DNA from: CAVPJC01 sp963705155
Lineage (GTDB): Bacteria; Chloroflexota; Anaerolineae; Anaerolineales; UBA4823
Length of the DNA: 64,000 bases
NCBI GenBank assembly: GCA_963705155.1
Contig: CAVPJC010000020.1
Span: forward strand, 62,001-126,000
Reading direction: 5' to 3'
Shown: piece by piece, positions 57,078-64,000 of the stretch
Position numbering within the stretch: position 1 is the stretch's first letter
How the letters are laid out: each line of letters begins with the position of its first letter
The notes under the pieces: model-generated
Told to the model about the DNA's origin: nothing
The model's database searches: none
What the model saw: only the letters and a program-made list of their open reading frames with translations
Made by a program: the position numbers and the translations under genes

Positions 57078-58830
57078 ATGCGCACTGCCGGACAAGCCTC
57101 AATCATTGATTGGATTGCTACATCCCTACGCTGGCTCACCTTGCTGGCGTTTTGTGCAGCGCTGGGTGTGAATGGTTATTTCCCTTCTGCCATCATCTAT
57201 GCCATTCTTGCCGGAGCTTTCTGGAATGTTGTTTAACCATTCTGGCAGTATTCAATCAACGTCCATCCTTTTACAGCTATCTTGGCATCGGTGGGGATGT
57301 GACGATTGCTTATATCCTTTTTTTTCTAAGCGGTGACGTTCAGGGTACTCTGGGGTGGGTGGGTGTATTGCCTCTGGTTTCTGCTGCGGTTTATTTTGGT
57401 GTGCGCGGCGCCTTATTGGTATCTCTTTTGAATATTCTGGCGCAGGGAACCTTGGCGTCTGTTTTCAACCCGCCGATCTCCGTGTTCGTATTCCTGGGAT
57501 CAATCACCCCGCTGTACCTGGGACTGAGCATTGTTCTGGGCTGGGTTTCGGGTCAAATGGCCCGCCTGCTTGAACATGGTCAGAATTTGCAGCAGGTGAA
57601 GCGCCGCGAAAATCGAACGTGGAGAACTTGAGCGCACCCGGGCGATTTATAAGCTTATCTCAGCATTAAACGTGTCCTTAATTACCAACGTGTGCTGGAT
57701 ACGGCTCTCGATTTGAGCTACAGCACACTCTCGGCGGTGAACAATTCTGATGAGCGTATGGTCGCTTGCGAATTGCTTTACACTCGTAAGGAATCAGGCG
57801 GTACAGAACTGCGTGTTGGCTCCGCGCGCCGATTTACTTCAGCCGATCTGCGCATCAGCCTTCCGGGTACATCGGGTTTGGTCGGACACACCATTGATGA
57901 AGGTTCTCCTTCTACAGCACACGACCTGGCGAGTGACCCGGAACTGAGCCGGGTGGTGGCCCTGCGCACCTGCCAATCGGGATACTGCATTCCACTGCGG
58001 ACCGGTTTAGAAACCTACGGCGTGCTCCTTTTTGCACACCCCGATGCGGATTTTTTTACCTCGGAGCGGCGCGAGGTGTTGGATATTATCGGCAGCCAGG
58101 CGGTAGTCGCCATCCAAAATGCGCGCCTGTATCGAGATTTGGAGTTGGAAAAAGAGCGCATGATGGAGATTCAGGAGGAGGCGCGCAAGAAACTGGCGCG
58201 TGACCTGCATGACGGCCCAACGCAATCTGTTGCCGCCCTGGCGATGCGGGCAAATTTTGCGTGCGGCTTATGGAACGGGATCCCCGGGCCGCCGCAGAAG
58301 AACTATTCAAAATCGAAGACCTGGCCCGGCGAACGACCAAAGAAATCCGCCATATGCTCTTTACTCTGAGGCCTTTGGTGCTGGAATCGCAGGGGCTGAT
58401 TGCCGCGCTGGAGTCGATGGCAGAGAAAATGCGAGAAACCTATAACCAAAACGTGATCATTGATGCGGATCCGAATGTTGTTTCTGAGCTGGAAATAGGC
58501 AGGCAAGGTGTAATTTTTTATATCGCCGAAGAGGCAGTAAACAATGCTCGAAAACACGCCCAGGCTGATCATATTTGGGTGCATCTGAAATCTGCTGGCA
58601 ACGATCTGACCGTGTTGGAAGTCGAAGATGACGGTGTGGGGTTCGACCGGCAGGCTGTGGACAGGAATTACGAGAACCGCGGCAGTCTGGGGATGGTGAA
58701 TATGCGTGAGCGCACGGACCTCGTCAATGGTGTGGTCCAAATCGATTTTGCGGTCGGTCAGGGCACACGGATCAAGGTGTTGATCCCACTGTCTGAAGAT
58801 GCTGCCGATCGCTTGCGGCATGGTCAGTGA
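57078..58830 (+). CDS. GAF-containing sensor histidine kinase of the NarX/LiaS type (four frameshifts)
   Basis: Restored length is about 584 residues. The N-terminal part has about five membrane helices (LRWLTLLAFCAALGVNGYF, ILFFLSGDV, VGVLPLVSAAVYFGV, and ISVFVFLGSITPLYLGLSI). A GAF domain follows (about 235-390, RVLDTALDLSYSTLSAVN to IGSQAVVAIQNARL). The kinase core is HisKA_3 (KKLARDLHDGPTQSVAALAM, with the phospho-His) and HATPase (IAEEAVNNARKHAQA and EVEDDGVGFDRQ). Shifts near 57233, 57611, 57680 and 58255 are needed, mostly at short T or A runs. The start is at ATG 57078. No response regulator is adjacent. Confidence 0.82.
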
Positions 58831-59255
58831 GCGATAGATTATCTCGGGCAAAACGCCGCTGGCGATATGCGGTCATTGCTCTAGGCATCGCATTTTTTGT
58901 CTGGCTGCCATTCGAAGATACCCAGGTCTATTCAGTCCTGGGTTTTGCCGGTGCGGTTAGTGCGCTTATGGCAGCGCGCTACCTGATGAGCGCCCAGGCT
59001 TATCGCTGGCTGGCTGAGCTTGCCCCGCGGGGTTCCAACGGTCTGCCAAAGGTTTTGTTCTATGTAATGCTCGGTGTGTTGGCCGGCCTGGGGGTGACAC
59101 CTCTGGCGTTGTTGATCATGGCCTTCAAGAGCGGAGTACATGGGCATCCTGCTTTCGATTTCACACCCGGGCAGGTGACACAGGTGATCCAACGCACTCC
59201 AATCTGGGGATTGGGTGGTCTGATGCTGGGGCTGGGGGTTGGGTTAAGAATTTGA
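58827..59255 (+). CDS. Small uncharacterised membrane protein
   Basis: The 142-residue protein has about four hydrophobic segments (RYAVIALGIAFFVWLPF, YSVLGFAGAVSALMAARYLM, VLFYVMLGVLAGLGVTPLALLIMAF, and GLGGLMLGLGVGLRI). It overlaps the kinase stop by four bases (GTGA), so it is probably co-translated. No family is known to me. It might modulate the kinase. Confidence 0.7.
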   Translation: MSDRLSRAKRRWRYAVIALGIAFFVWLPFEDTQVYSVLGFAGAVSALMAARYLMSAQAYRWLAELAPRGSNGLPKVLFYVMLGVLAGLGVTPLALLIMAFKSGVHGHPAFDFTPGQVTQVIQRTPIWGLGGLMLGLGVGLRI

Positions 59256-59275
59256 CACACAGGTGATGGATCGGG

Positions 59276-60041
59276 ATGCACCAGTCATCTTCTATCAATT
59301 TCCATGTCTATCATGACCAGCCTGATCTACCGGCGCTTATTTTGCTGCATGGCGCTGGCGGCAGTTATCTCTCGTGGCCTACGCAGATACGCCGCATGCC
59401 AGGCTGCCGGGTCTATGCCCTGGATTTACCAGGACATGGGGGTTCGCCAGGGATGGACGAGGTCACAATCCCAGGCTATGCCAGCTCGGTGATGGACTGG
59501 ATGCGGGAGACCGGGCTGAACACGGCCTTTCTGGTAGGGCATTCAATGGGGAGCGCCATCGCCTTGCAGATTGCGTTGGAGCATCCGGAATTGGTCCGGG
59601 GATTGTGCCTGTTGGGAAGCGCGGCGCGCCTGAGGGTGCATCCAGCGATCCTTGGAACCGCTGCCAACCCGGACACGTATCACAAGGCGGTGGAGCTAGT
59701 CATCCGCTGGTCATTTGGCTCAAAGGCCGATCCCAAGCTGCAACTGCTGACAGCCCGGCGGATGGCAGAAACCAGCCGAGAGGCTCTGCATGCTGATTTT
59801 GATGCGTGCAACCGCTTTGACATTACCAGCCGGGTAGATCAGATCATTTCGTCCCACACTGCTGATCACCGGGGAGGAAGACCGCATGACCCCGCCGGAT
59901 GGAGCGCGTTTTCTGGCTGCCCATATACCCGCGGCGCGGCTCGAGATCATCCCTCAGGTGGGTCACTTTGCCATGCAGGAAGCGCCCCAGGCGGTCTTGT
60001 TGGCGATATCAGAATTCATTGAGGAGGTCAACCCCAAATGA
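59276..60041 (+). CDS. Alpha/beta hydrolase (frameshifted)
   Basis: Restored length is 254 residues. The oxyanion block is LILLHGAGGSYLSW, the nucleophile elbow VGHSMGSAIALQIAL, and after the correction the acid is in LLITGEEDRMTPP and the catalytic His in PQVGHFAMQEAPQ. An extra T in the TTT near 59848 causes the shift. The substrate is unknown; a haloperoxidase/esterase-like role is common. It follows the small membrane protein by 20 bases. Confidence 0.85.
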
Positions 60042-60090
60042 GCGGGTTCAACAGACCTGGAATCCGCGCTAATTGCCCCTTTAATCTGTC

Positions 60091-60119
60091 TTGCCTTTTT
60101 TACATGCCCCTGCTATAAT
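60091..60119 (+). promoter_or_regulatory. tRNA-Val promoter
   Basis: TTGCCT (60091-60096) and a perfect TATAAT (60114-60119) are 17 bases apart, 11 bases before the tRNA. It may also serve the T-box and thrS. Confidence 0.75.
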
Positions 60120-60130
60120 CCTGACTGTCC

Positions 60131-60204
60131 GGGCGGTTAGCTCAGTTGGTTAGAGCATTGCGTTGACATCGCAAAGGTCGTAGGTTCGAGTCCTATACCG
60201 CCCA
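60131..60204 (+). tRNA. tRNA-Val (GAC)
   Basis: A full cloverleaf: acceptor GGGCGGT/ACCGCCC, D-arm TAGCTCAGTTGGTTAGAGC, anticodon loop TTGACAT with anticodon GAC, and T-arm GGTTCGAGTCC. The CCA end is not encoded. Confidence 0.96.
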
Positions 60205-60209
60205 CAGGT

Positions 60210-60494
60210 GAATATAAGAAGCGTTGACCGGGACGAGTAGCCAACCCTGGTGTGAAAGAGAATGGAGATCACAGGCTGAAAGTCTCCTGCACGTCCAGAC
60301 TGGCGAAAACCACCCGAGAGCACGACCCTGAAAGGTATGCGGGCAGATGCCAGCATAGCTGAGTAAGGCGAGCGGATGACCCCGTTACAGGTCAATCGAG
60401 ATCGGCAGTATGCCTGGTTCAACCAGATGTGCTGTCTGAATCTGGGTGGAACCGCGTGAGTTTGCTCTCGCCCCAGTGGGGTGGGAGCTTTTTG
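60210..60494 (+). promoter_or_regulatory. T-box riboswitch of thrS
   Basis: The T-box sequence GGGTGGAACCGCG is at 60444-60456. It is followed by a terminator at 60462-60494 (stem GCTC-TCGCCCCA with TGGGGTGGGAGC, then TTTTT). Stem I features (GACCGGGACGAGTAG near 60227) precede it. A likely specifier is ACC (threonine) at 60309-60311, followed by A as usual. It would let uncharged tRNA-Thr open the leader of thrS. The specifier assignment is inference. Confidence 0.85.
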
Positions 60495-60515
60495 TGTGTA
60501 TATCAGGAGGTTATC

Positions 60516-62312
60516 ATGGCTGAGAAAAAACTGGAACGCTACGAGGAGAGTGATCTCTATCGCATTCGCCACTCTGCTGCGCATATCATGGCGCAGGCAG
60601 TTGTCGAACTATTTCCGGAAGCCAAATACACCATCGGCCCGCCGGTGGAGGATGGTTTCTATTACGATTTTGACCTGCCGCGTTCACTGACCCCGGCAGA
60701 TCTGGAACAGATCGAGAAGCGCATGCGCCAGATCACTGCCGGCAAACACGCGTTTGTCAAAAAAGTTGTTTCGGCAGAAGAAGCCCGCCAAATCTTCCAG
60801 AACCAGCCTTACAAGCTTGAGTTGATCGCCGGTTTGGAACAGGGCGGTTACGATGAATATGGTATGCCCCTGGCAGAAAAGCCGGAGATTTCCATTTACA
60901 CTCACGACACCTTTGTGGACCTGTGCCGTGGGCCGCACGTGGAAAATACAGCCAAGATCCATCCGGCAGCGATTAAGCTGATGAGTGTGGCGGGCGCATA
61001 CTGGCGCGGCGATGAGCACAAGCCCATGCTCCAGCGCATCTACGGAACAGCCTGGCGATCTCCAAAAGAGCTGGAAGAGTACCTGTGGCGGCTGGAAGAG
61101 GCCAAAAAGCGGGATCATCGCAAGCTGGGGAAAGAACTGGGCCTGTTCCATTTTTCCGATGATGTCGGCCCCGGATTGCCGCTGTTCACTCCCAAAGGCG
61201 AATTTTTGCGCTACAGCATGGAGAAATACGTGCGCGATCTGCAAACGCGCTACGGTTACCAGCACGTGTGGACGGGACACTTGGTGAAGGAAGACCTTTA
61301 TCGCAGATCAGGACATTATGATAACTACATGGATTCCATGTTCCCGCCCATGGTGGACGAGAATGTCAGTTTTCGGTTAAAGCCGATGAACTGCCCCAGC
61401 CACATGACGCTTTTCAAGGAGATGGGCCGCCATTCTTACCGCGAGCTGCCGCTCCGTTTCGCCGAGTTTGCCACGCTCTACCGCTACGAGAAGACAGGTG
61501 AATTGACCGGCCTGACGCGGGTGCGGGCGCTCACGCAAGATGACTGCCACATTTTCTGCACCGAAGAGCAGATTGAGGGTGAGTTTTCCCTGGCGCTTCG
61601 CCTGATTCAAGAAGTGCTGGCGCGCTATCGATTTACCGATTACAAAGTGCGCCTGTCCCTGCGAGGTGAGGGCGGTAAATACGTTCAGGACGATGAGAAA
61701 TGGAGCAAGGCAGAGGCTGCTCTGCGCGCTGCACTGGATGCGAGCGGCATGGATTATTTTGAGGCGGTCGGTGAAGCTGCCTTTTATGGACCCAAAGCCG
61801 ATTTCATGGCGCGGGATGTGCTTGGGCGTGAATGGCAGCTATCTACAATCCAGGTGGATTTTATCCAGCCTGCGCGCCTGGAGCTGAGCTATATCGGCGA
61901 GGATGGCCAGGAACACACTCCGGTTGTGCTCCACAGGGCGGTCACAGGTTCAACGGAACGTTTCCTGGGAGTGGTCATCGAGCATTTTGCAGGCGCTTTC
62001 CCGGTCTGGCTGGCGCCTATCCAGGCCGTATTGATTCCAATCGCCGACCGGCACCTGCCTTATGTACGGGATGTGGCTCAGCGGCTGAAAGATGCCGGTA
62101 TGCGGGTAGAAGTGGATGAACGCAGCGAGAGGATGAATGCCAAGATCCGCGATGCTCAAAACCAAAAAATCCCCTACATGCTGGTGGTGGGCGATAAAGA
62201 ACTGGAACAGGGTATGGTGGCTTTGCGTCTGCGCTCGGGCGAAAATCCCGGCCCTATCGAGGTGGATGCGCTTTTAGAGCGTTACCGGCAGGAAGTTGAC
62301 GCAGGAATTTGA
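60516..62312 (+). CDS. thrS: Threonyl-tRNA synthetase (no TGS domain)
   Basis: The class II enzyme has 598 residues. It starts directly in the tRNA-editing SAD domain region (RHSAAHIMAQAVVELFPEA, then YTHDTFVDLCRGPHV), without the N-terminal TGS domain of the 640-residue E. coli form. The catalytic core has KPMNCPSHMTLFK (zinc Cys), RYEKTGELTGLTRVRALTQDD (motif 2), and GSTERFLGVVIEH (motif 3), followed by the anticodon-binding domain. CAGGAGG lies 5 bases before ATG 60516. It is controlled by the T-box above. The frame is clean. Confidence 0.96.
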   Translation: MAEKKLERYEESDLYRIRHSAAHIMAQAVVELFPEAKYTIGPPVEDGFYYDFDLPRSLTPADLEQIEKRMRQITAGKHAFVKKVVSAEEARQIFQNQPYKLELIAGLEQGGYDEYGMPLAEKPEISIYTHDTFVDLCRGPHVENTAKIHPAAIKLMSVAGAYWRGDEHKPMLQRIYGTAWRSPKELEEYLWRLEEAKKRDHRKLGKELGLFHFSDDVGPGLPLFTPKGEFLRYSMEKYVRDLQTRYGYQHVWTGHLVKEDLYRRSGHYDNYMDSMFPPMVDENVSFRLKPMNCPSHMTLFKEMGRHSYRELPLRFAEFATLYRYEKTGELTGLTRVRALTQDDCHIFCTEEQIEGEFSLALRLIQEVLARYRFTDYKVRLSLRGEGGKYVQDDEKWSKAEAALRAALDASGMDYFEAVGEAAFYGPKADFMARDVLGREWQLSTIQVDFIQPARLELSYIGEDGQEHTPVVLHRAVTGSTERFLGVVIEHFAGAFPVWLAPIQAVLIPIADRHLPYVRDVAQRLKDAGMRVEVDERSERMNAKIRDAQNQKIPYMLVVGDKELEQGMVALRLRSGENPGPIEVDALLERYRQEVDAGI

Positions 62313-62333
62313 TGCCGTGATGAAAAGTGGACG

Positions 62334-62363
62334 TTGACGATTCAAGCCTGTATATGGTATCAT
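62334..62363 (+). promoter_or_regulatory. Promoter of infC-rpmI-rplT
   Basis: TTGACG (62334-62339) and TATCAT (62358-62363) are 18 bases apart, just after the thrS stop. It gives an initiation-factor and ribosomal-protein operon its own promoter. Confidence 0.6.
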
Positions 62364-62419
62364 GCGGTTCGCATTGGAACAGGTTAATACTGTGGATCAA
62401 GCAATGAGAGGAGCGACAT

Positions 62420-62947
62420 ATCAGCGCGATTAATTATCGAGTAAATGAAGCCATCCGGTCACCAGAGGTGCGCCTGATTGGCCCCAATGGCGAAAACATC
62501 GGTGTGATTTCCACAATCGATGCCCAGAAGATTGCACGTGATGCGGAACTGGATCTGGTCGAGGTGGCGCCAACCGCAGAACCGCCTGTGTGCCGGGTCA
62601 TGGATTTTGGCAAGTTTATCTATGAACGAGCCAAAAAGGAGCGGGAAGCGAAGAAGGCGCAAACCAAAATTGAGGTCAAGGAAATTCGTCTGCGCCCAAA
62701 AACCAACGAACACCACCGGGATCTAAAGGTCCGCGATGCACGCCGTTGGCTGGAAACGGGCATGAAGGTGAAGGTTCGCATCCGCTTCCGCGGGCGTGAG
62801 ATTTCTTACCCCGAAATCGCCCTGAATGACCTGCGTGAGGTGGCGGAGGACCTTTCGGATGTGGCGCTCATCGAACAGGCCCCTGCTCTGGAAGGCCGTA
62901 CCATGCTGATGATTTTGGCCCCGGGAAAGGCTCCAAAGAAGAAGTAA
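62420..62947 (+). CDS. infC: Translation initiation factor IF-3, AUC start
   Basis: IF-3 residues from ISAINYRVNEAIRSPEVRLIG through VMDFGKFIYERAKKEREAKK and EIRLRPKTNEHH to APGKAPKKK match full-length IF-3 (175 residues). No ATG, GTG or TTG fits the family N-terminus. An in-frame ATC at 62420 lies 6 bases after AGGAG (62409-62413); an ATT at 62429 is the alternative. A non-canonical AUU/AUC start is known for infC and allows self-repression. The first in-frame standard start (GTG 62468) would remove 16 conserved residues. Confidence 0.93.
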   Translation: MSAINYRVNEAIRSPEVRLIGPNGENIGVISTIDAQKIARDAELDLVEVAPTAEPPVCRVMDFGKFIYERAKKEREAKKAQTKIEVKEIRLRPKTNEHHRDLKVRDARRWLETGMKVKVRIRFRGREISYPEIALNDLREVAEDLSDVALIEQAPALEGRTMLMILAPGKAPKKK

Positions 62948-63057
62948 TCGCAGCTCTTATCTGATACTGATCCAGCAAGGTTATGATCCGCGGATCGATG
63001 GGAAGGCAAGCGAATGCCAACTCACCCCGCGGAATTTTGTGTGAGAGGAGTAAGTCC

Positions 63058-63285
63058 GTGGCTCGTAAGCAAACTACCGGTAAGTATAAAATTAAGACCC
63101 ATAAGGCAACCTCAAAACGGTTTCGCCTGACCGGCACAGGCATGGTGGTGCGAACCAAAGGTGGCAAAAGCCACTTCCGCCGCCGCACTTCCAAGCGCAC
63201 CAAAGCCCTGTTGTCAGAGATGATCCCCGTGAAAGGCCGGGGAATTGTGAAGCGCATCCGCCGCCTGGCTCCATACATCAGCTGA
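63058..63285 (+). CDS. rpmI: 50S ribosomal protein L35
   Basis: The 75-residue basic protein (ARKQTTGKYKIKTHKATSKR, then FRLTGTGMVVRTKGGKSHF and RRRTSKRTKALLSEM) is a typical L35. The GTG at 63058 has AGAGGAG 7 bases upstream. It stands between infC and rplT as in most bacteria. Confidence 0.95.
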   Translation: MARKQTTGKYKIKTHKATSKRFRLTGTGMVVRTKGGKSHFRRRTSKRTKALLSEMIPVKGRGIVKRIRRLAPYIS

Positions 63286-63414
63286 CAGGCTGGCATCGCA
63301 CCATCATTTCTGAACCTATCCACTTATTATTGCGGCTGCTGGGTGTTCGCAACAGGCTGCACCGGGTGATGAACCTGACCGGCCGGCGCCCAGGGGTTCG
63401 CAGGAGAGAATAAA

Positions 63415-63765
63415 ATGGCACGTGTAAAGACTGGCCCATACCGCCGCCAGCACCACAAGAAAGTTTTGAAAATCACCAAAGGCCAATTTGGCACCCGTTC
63501 ACGCCTTTTCAAGCGCGCCAACGAAGCCATGCTCAAGAGCCTTTGGTATTCCTATCGCGACCGGCGTACCCGCCGCCGCGATCTGCGCCGCCTGTGGATT
63601 GCCCGCATCAATGCGGCAGCCCGCCAGAATGGCACCACTTACAGCCGCTTGATGCACGCCATGAAGCAAGCCAGCATTGCGATTAACCGCAAAATGCTGT
63701 CTGACCTGGCCGTGCGGGATCCGCAGGCGTTTGCTGCTGTGGTAAGCAAGGCGCAGACTGTTTAA
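63415..63765 (+). CDS. rplT: 50S ribosomal protein L20
   Basis: The 116-residue protein begins ARVKTGPYRRQHHKKVLKIT and has FGTRSRLFKRANEAMLKSLWY and RRRDLRRLWIARINAAARQN, as L20 does. ATG 63415 follows GGAGAG. L20 can repress this operon in other bacteria. The strong terminator at 63805 follows. Confidence 0.97.
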   Translation: MARVKTGPYRRQHHKKVLKITKGQFGTRSRLFKRANEAMLKSLWYSYRDRRTRRRDLRRLWIARINAAARQNGTTYSRLMHAMKQASIAINRKMLSDLAVRDPQAFAAVVSKAQTV

Positions 63766-63804
63766 CCAGCCCGGTGTAATTAGATTACCCATCTCTCACA
63801 CACC

Positions 63805-63833
63805 TCCCCGCCCTGAATTGGGCGGGGAATTTT
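63805..63833 (+). terminator. Intrinsic terminator after rplT
   Basis: An 8-bp stem (CCCCGCCC with GGGCGGGG, 6-base loop) is followed by AATTTTTGG. Confidence 0.9.
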
Positions 63834-63904
63834 TGGTTTGGTAAGATCGGCTAAGAATTGACCGGTTTGAGCTGTGCTGTAAAAACTTTCTTTTGGCGAT
63901 GTAG

Positions 63905-63910
63905 TATAAT
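63905..63910 (+). promoter_or_regulatory. -10 element of the last gene
   Basis: TATAAT lies 20 bases before the ATG at 63931; a GGAGG ribosome site lies between them. Confidence 0.5.
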
Positions 63911-63930
63911 GCCTCACAATCGGAGGCGCT

Positions 63931-64000
63931 ATGGCAGAAGATAAAAACCGCTCGATCGTTTCTTCACGTGGAGGCTTTTTTCAGGGCCTTTCCGACCGCA
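63931..64000 (+). CDS. Unknown protein, 5' part only
   Basis: The frame MAEDKNRSIVSSRGGFFQGL runs off the window at 64000. The ATG has CGGAGG 7 bases upstream and a TATAAT before it. RGGFF-type N-termini occur on small Chloroflexota membrane proteins, but too little is visible to assign it. Confidence 0.55.
   Translation, partial: MAEDKNRSIVSSRGGFFQGLSDR

Noticed and set aside
63841..63890. Sequence TTGACCGG near 63859 as -35 of the last gene
   Set aside because: It is 40 bases from TATAAT, far beyond a functional spacing.

Overview
The window is a chromosomal segment of a Chloroflexota bacterium, most likely class Anaerolineae. The basis is the character of the 16S/23S genes, bacterial Elp3, a TGS-less ThrS behind a T-box, DUF6754-type and MutL-type proteins and multi-GAF kinases; phylogeny was not computed. 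There is no phage, plasmid or CRISPR signal. One decayed IS630-type transposase lies at 2.97-3.7 kb.

Layout. 1-2956 (-): 3' part of a large secreted Asp-box protein, then the IS630 relic. 4.2-9.0 kb: a BTAD/NB-ARC regulator ending in a degenerate GGDEF domain, facing a response regulator/Cache histidine kinase pair. 9.0-14.7 kb: a complete rRNA operon (two promoters, 16S, tRNA-Ile, tRNA-Ala, 23S, 5S, both RNase III processing stems). 14.7-15.5 kb: rpsU-infA behind a promoter and an attenuator-like terminator. 15.7-20.3 kb (-): nifJ and a dihydroorotate dehydrogenase-like gene. 20.7-28.4 kb (+): a tight seven-gene operon of mostly uncharacterised membrane proteins (small ORF, DUF6754, membrane protein, zinc-ribbon/Trp-Leu-motif protein, membrane protein, MutL-like ASKHA protein, barrel-domain protein). 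This is the best candidate for an undescribed system. 28.4-35.9 kb: LPxTG-like protein, phosphohexomutase, cNMP-binding/PH fusion, def, recF, rsmG, C39-LysM protein. 36-43.6 kb: DUF4349 lipoprotein, metallophosphoesterase, methyltransferase, elp3, half-size chromate transporter, tandem Usp, fhs. 43.8-49.8 kb: a hybrid histidine kinase with about eight GAF domains. 49.8-60 kb: uvrC, pncC, metG, sigA, yceD, rdgB, a LiaS/NarX-type kinase, an alpha/beta hydrolase. 60.1-64 kb: tRNA-Val, T-box, thrS, infC, rpmI, rplT and the start of one more gene.

A major property of the sequence is the number of single-base frameshifts, very often in short homopolymers. They break infA, sigA, metG, uvrC, rsmG, elp3, rdgB, yceD, nifJ and others, while reading frames on both sides match the expected family. 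Essential genes are hit, so I read these as uncorrected sequencing errors and annotate each gene across the shift as one CDS. The densest damage is 15.2-20.3 kb. The core of the membrane operon (20.9-28.4 kb), fhs, thrS, infC, rpmI and rplT are clean.

Regulation visible in the sequence includes strong sigma-70-type promoters in front of the rRNA operon and tRNA-Val, a threonine-type T-box before thrS, an AUC start codon for infC, and a group of often divergent genes with a -10 hexamer only 6-8 bases before the ATG and no Shine-Dalgarno sequence, which suggests leaderless mRNAs.
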